This document shows, piece by piece, positions 4,953-7,312 of a stretch of 7,312 nucleotides of DNA. The stretch lies in assembly GCA_945874855.1 (NCBI GenBank), contig CAMCIP010000116.1, positions 1 through 7,312 on the forward strand, given 5' to 3'. The stretch comes from Brevundimonas vancanneytii (GTDB lineage Bacteria; Pseudomonadota; Alphaproteobacteria; Caulobacterales; Caulobacteraceae). The notes below the pieces were generated by a model. That model saw only the letters and a list, made by a program, of their open reading frames with translations. It searched no databases and was not told the origin of the DNA. Within the stretch, counting starts at the first letter, position 1; the number at the start of each line of letters is the position of its first letter. The translations under genes were made by a program, and so were the position numbers.

Positions 4953-6269
4953 ATGAGCCACAGCGACGTCAAGGGCCTCGGGCCCGCGGCCAATCCCGGC
5001 ACCCGGGCCTATGTGCTCGGCCTGTTGATGGTGGTCTACACCTTCAACTTCATCGACCGGCAGATCCTGGCCATCCTGGCCCCCTACATCCAGGCCGAGA
5101 TGAAGTTCACCGATGGCCAGCTCGGCCTGCTGGGCGGGCCGGCCTTCGCCATTGTCTATTCCACCCTGGCCCTGCCGATCGCCTGGTTCGCCGACCGCAC
5201 CAGCCGGGTCAGCATCGTGTCCTGGTCGCTGGCGCTCTGGAGCGGCTTCACCGCCCTGTGCGGCCTGGCCACGGGCTTCTGGTCCCTGTTCGGGGCCCGG
5301 ATGGGCGTCGGCGTGGGCGAGGCGGGCGGCGTCGCCCCCTCCTATTCCCTGGTGTCGGACTATTTCCCCAAGTCCCAGCGCGCCCGGGCGCTCGCGGTCT
5401 ATTCCTTCGGCGTGCCGATCGGCACGGCCCTCGGCTATCTGTTCGGCGGGCTGCTGGCGGCCCTGATCGACTGGCGGATGGCCTTCATCGTCGTCGGCCT
5501 GGCCGGATTGCTCCTCGCCCCGCTGCTGAAATTCACCGTCAAGGACCCCGTGCGGGGCGGCTTTGACCGGCTGGAGACGGCCCCCGGTGCCGTCGAGGTC
5601 GCCCACGTCCCGACCAAGGCCGCCTCCTTCGGCCAGGTCTGGGCCGTGCTGCTGAAGAAGCCCAGCTTCTGGTTCCTCGCCTTCGGCGCCGCCTGTTCGT
5701 CGGTCTACGGCTATGGCGCGGCCTTCTGGCTGCCCAGCTTCTTCCAGCGGTCCATGGGCATGGAGGGGGTCGAGCGGGCCGTCTATATCGCCGGCATCGC
5801 CTTCATCGGCGGCACGGCCGGCATCTGGCTGGGCGGCTGGCTGGCCGACAAACTGGGCAAGGGCGGCAGCAAGGCCGCCTATCCCCTCGTGCCCGCGATC
5901 GGCTTCCTCATCGCCGTGCCCATGTTCTTCCTCGCCATGAACGTCCAGGACAAATGGCTGGCCTTCGCCCTGTTCCTGGTGCCCCAGGCGCTCAGCCTCG
6001 CCTGGCTGGGGCCGGTCGTCACCTCGGTCCAGCATCTGGTCCCGGCCCACATGCGCTCCACCGCCTCGGCCAGCTTCCTGCTGATCAACAACCTGGTCGG
6101 CATCGGCCTGGGCATCTATCTGCTCGGCGCCGTCTCCGACTATCTGGAGCCGCGCTTCGCCGAGGAGGCGCTGCGCTATTCGCTCTACGTCGGCCAGTGG
6201 TTCTACGCCCTGGCGGCCCTCCTCCTGATCGTCGCCTCCCGCAGCCTGAAGCGCGACTGGGTGGATTGA
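4953..6269 (+). CDS. MFS transporter, spinster-type
   Basis: This encodes a 438-residue, 12-helix inner-membrane permease of the major facilitator superfamily. Helix 1 carries FNFIDRQILAILAP with the Asp-Arg pair (35-36) typical of spinster-like members. The loop between helices 2 and 3 has motif A as ADRTSR (80-85). Helix 4 begins RMGVGVGEAGGVAPS (116-130) with the conserved Arg and Glu, followed by DYFPKSQRARAL. A central cytoplasmic loop lies at about 195-235, and the second half repeats the motif A pattern as GGWLADKLGKGG (294-305). Relatives move lipids, steroids or small organic acids, and the substrate here cannot be assigned. I chose ATG 4953 because GGGGGAAG (4943-4950) sits just before it. 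A GTG at 4941 would add four residues but would place that ribosome site inside the gene. It lies downstream of the receptor gene and its terminator and is probably the inner-membrane step of the same uptake route. Confidence 0.92.
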   Translation: MSHSDVKGLGPAANPGTRAYVLGLLMVVYTFNFIDRQILAILAPYIQAEMKFTDGQLGLLGGPAFAIVYSTLALPIAWFADRTSRVSIVSWSLALWSGFTALCGLATGFWSLFGARMGVGVGEAGGVAPSYSLVSDYFPKSQRARALAVYSFGVPIGTALGYLFGGLLAALIDWRMAFIVVGLAGLLLAPLLKFTVKDPVRGGFDRLETAPGAVEVAHVPTKAASFGQVWAVLLKKPSFWFLAFGAACSSVYGYGAAFWLPSFFQRSMGMEGVERAVYIAGIAFIGGTAGIWLGGWLADKLGKGGSKAAYPLVPAIGFLIAVPMFFLAMNVQDKWLAFALFLVPQALSLAWLGPVVTSVQHLVPAHMRSTASASFLLINNLVGIGLGIYLLGAVSDYLEPRFAEEALRYSLYVGQWFYALAALLLIVASRSLKRDWVD

Positions 6270-6308
6270 GCTTCGGCTTCCGAGTCCGGTTCTGGTTCGT
6301 CACAGGAG

Positions 6309-6332
6309 CACCAAGGGGGCACCAGGGACACC
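6309..6332. repeat. CACCAAGG-type repeat, left arm
   Basis: This arm holds CACCAAGGGG (6309-6318), followed by a related CACCAGGGACACC unit (6320-6332). The first ten bases are a perfect reverse complement of 6408-6417. The second unit's CAGGGACACC pairs in inverted sense with GGTGTCCTTG (6414-6423) at nine of ten positions. With the arm at 6408-6426 it frames an 75-90 base GC-rich middle. The sequence resembles a short dispersed intergenic motif I associate with many bacterial genomes; its copy number here is unknown. Confidence 0.5.
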
Positions 6333-6377
6333 CGGCGACCGAGCCTTGCCTGCGCGCCGCGCACCTGCTGCTCGCAA

Positions 6378-6392
6378 CGCAGGCCGCCTGCG
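6378..6392. repeat. Small hairpin inside the repeat-framed segment
   Basis: CGCAGG (6378-6383), CCG, CCTGCG (6387-6392) is a perfect 6-bp stem with a three-base loop, near the middle of the stretch between the two CACCAAGG arms. No T-run follows, so it is not a convincing terminator for the permease gene. Confidence 0.3.
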
Positions 6393-6407
6393 GTGCCTCG
6401 ACCTCGG

Positions 6408-6426
6408 CCCCTTGGTGTCCTTGGTG
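6408..6426. repeat. CACCAAGG-type repeat, right arm (inverted)
   Basis: This 19-base arm reads CCCCTTGGTG followed by TCCTTGGTG, so it contains two tandem copies of CTTGGTG. In reverse complement it is two CACCAAGG units in a row. It faces the arm at 6309-6332 and lies about 100 bases before sucC. It could be a transcript-end hairpin arm for the permease gene or part of a dispersed repeat. Confidence 0.5.
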
Positions 6427-6456
6427 ATGAACCTTCCGCCGTCAGCCGCCCCGCGG

Positions 6457-6486
6457 TTGCGCCCGACTCGACCCGCCGCCTATAAG
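6457..6486 (+). promoter_or_regulatory. Possible sucC promoter
   Basis: TATAAG at 6481-6486 is the most AT-rich hexamer in this GC-rich gap and matches a -10 element well. TTGCGC at 6457-6462, 18 bases upstream, is a partial -35. The start would fall about 30 bases before the sucC ATG. A promoter is expected here because sucC is separated by 255 bp from the permease gene. Confidence 0.4.
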
Positions 6487-6524
6487 CGCCCCGACCTTCC
6501 TCCCCCCACCATTCGGCGGCTCCC

Positions 6525-7312
6525 ATGAACATCCACGAATACCAGGCCAAGCAGCTGCTCAAGGGCTTTGGCGTGCCGGTCGCCGAGGGCGTCGCCATCA
6601 CCTCCGCCGACCAGGCCGAGGCCGCGGCCCGCGCCCTGCCGGGGCCCCTGTGGGTGGTCAAAAGCCAGATCCACGCCGGCGGGCGCGGCAAGGGCTTCTT
6701 CCGGGAGCTGACGCCCGAGGCCAGGGGCGGCGTCCGGCTGGCCCGCTCGGTCGAGGACGTGGTCAGGAACGCCCGCGAAATGCTGGGCAATACGCTCGTC
6801 ACCGCCCAGACCGGCCCGGCCGGCAAACAGGTCAACCGTCTCTATGTCGAGGACGGCGCCGACATCGCCCGCGAACTCTATCTGTCGATCCTCGTCGACC
6901 GCGCCTTCGGCCGGGTGGCCTTTGTCGTCTCGACCGAGGGCGGCATGGACATCGAAAAGGTCGCCCACGACACGCCCGACCGCATCCACACCCTCGTCAT
7001 CGATCCGACGGCGGGTGTCACCGACGCCGACGTGGCCGCCCTGTCGGACGCCTTCGGCCTCGAGGGTACGGCCCGCGAGGACGCGAAGTCGCTGTTCCCG
7101 GCCCTGCACAAGGCCTTCGTCGACAAGGACATGTCGATGCTGGAGGTCAATCCGCTGATCGTCATGAAGGACGGCCATCTCCGCGTGCTGGACGCCAAGG
7201 TCAGCTTCGACGGCAATGCCCTGTTCCGCCACAAGGACGTCCAGGCCCTGCGCGACGAGACGGAAGAGGATCCCAAGGAGATCGAGGCCTCGAAGCACGA
7301 CCTCGCCTATAT
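6525..7312 (+). CDS. sucC: Succinyl-CoA synthetase (ADP-forming) beta subunit, N-terminal part (3' end outside window)
   Basis: The beta subunit, with SucD, converts succinyl-CoA, ADP and phosphate to succinate, CoA and ATP in the TCA cycle, in the cytoplasm. The frame is open from ATG 6525 to the window edge, giving 262 codons of an expected 390-400. The start MNIHEYQAKQLL is the canonical SucC N-terminus. The ATP-grasp domain shows VVKSQIHAGGRGKG (44-57, with the nucleotide-binding lysine at 46 and the Gly-rich loop), ARELYLSILVDR (115-126), STEGGMDIEKVA (136-147) and EVNPLIV (207-213). Asn209 and Asp223 (in LDAKV) match the Mg2+-binding pair of E. coli SucC. NALFRHKD and EEDPKE follow as usual. 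The Shine-Dalgarno is weak (GGCGG, 6515-6519). The visible residues give no sign of inactivation. Related ATP-grasp enzymes such as malate-CoA ligase beta share this fold, but the N-terminus and motifs favour SucC. Confidence 0.95.
   Translation, partial: MNIHEYQAKQLLKGFGVPVAEGVAITSADQAEAAARALPGPLWVVKSQIHAGGRGKGFFRELTPEARGGVRLARSVEDVVRNAREMLGNTLVTAQTGPAGKQVNRLYVEDGADIARELYLSILVDRAFGRVAFVVSTEGGMDIEKVAHDTPDRIHTLVIDPTAGVTDADVAALSDAFGLEGTAREDAKSLFPALHKAFVDKDMSMLEVNPLIVMKDGHLRVLDAKVSFDGNALFRHKDVQALRDETEEDPKEIEASKHDLAY

Noticed and set aside
4791..6050. 419-codon minus-strand open frame opposite the MFS permease gene
   Set aside because: It is rich in Gly, Gln, Glu and Asp, lacks any family motif and lies antisense to a well-supported 12-helix permease gene.
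6309..6426. CRISPR array
   Set aside because: The related units are short, few, irregularly spaced and arranged in inverted orientation, with no repeat-spacer periodicity.
6480..7298. 272-codon minus-strand frame opposite sucC
   Set aside because: SucC is highly conserved on the plus strand and runs off the window edge; the minus frame is its shadow.

Overview
The window is high-GC DNA with codon use strongly biased to G or C in third positions. It carries densely packed genes of alphaproteobacterial type. The ftsY-ispZ pair, the sphingomonad/Caulobacter-style TonB-dependent receptor, the spinster-type MFS permease and the SucC sequence together suggest a member of the Caulobacterales (Caulobacter/Brevundimonas-like). 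That placement is inference from gene content and style, not from a marker comparison.

Layout from left to right. (1) Bases 1-907 hold the 3' end of ftsY (signal recognition particle receptor), translationally coupled through a GTGA overlap to a YciB/IspZ-family inner-membrane protein. (2) Bases 908-1115 are non-coding. They contain two 62-bp palindromic elements of the same size and architecture, 11 bp apart, and the second ends directly before the ribosome binding site of the next gene. (3) Bases 1116-1733 encode a MarR-family regulator with a histone-H1-like lysine/alanine-rich C-terminal tail. It converges with a TetR-family regulator on the minus strand (1738-2460), leaving 4 bp between the stop codons. 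(4) A 177-bp divergent intergenic region (2461-2637) holds two inverted repeats, which are candidate operators, and a possible -35 element. (5) A 733-residue TonB-dependent receptor (2638-4839) is followed by a strong intrinsic terminator (4862-4897) and then a spinster-type MFS permease (4953-6269). (6) A 255-bp gap holds inverted copies of a CACCAAGG-type repeat and a possible promoter. (7) The window ends inside sucC (6525 onward), the ATP-grasp beta subunit of succinyl-CoA synthetase.

How the genes work together. The ends of the window are housekeeping: membrane-protein targeting and cell envelope on the left, the TCA cycle on the right. The middle looks like an accessory uptake module: a TetR sensor, an outer-membrane TonB-dependent receptor and an inner-membrane permease, which together could carry one small organic substrate from outside to cytoplasm. 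The substrate cannot be read from the sequence, and no catabolic enzyme is present in the window. I see no CRISPR array, transposase, integrase, tRNA or rRNA. I found no clearly new system; the most unusual structures are the paired palindromes before marR and the lysine-rich tail of the MarR protein.
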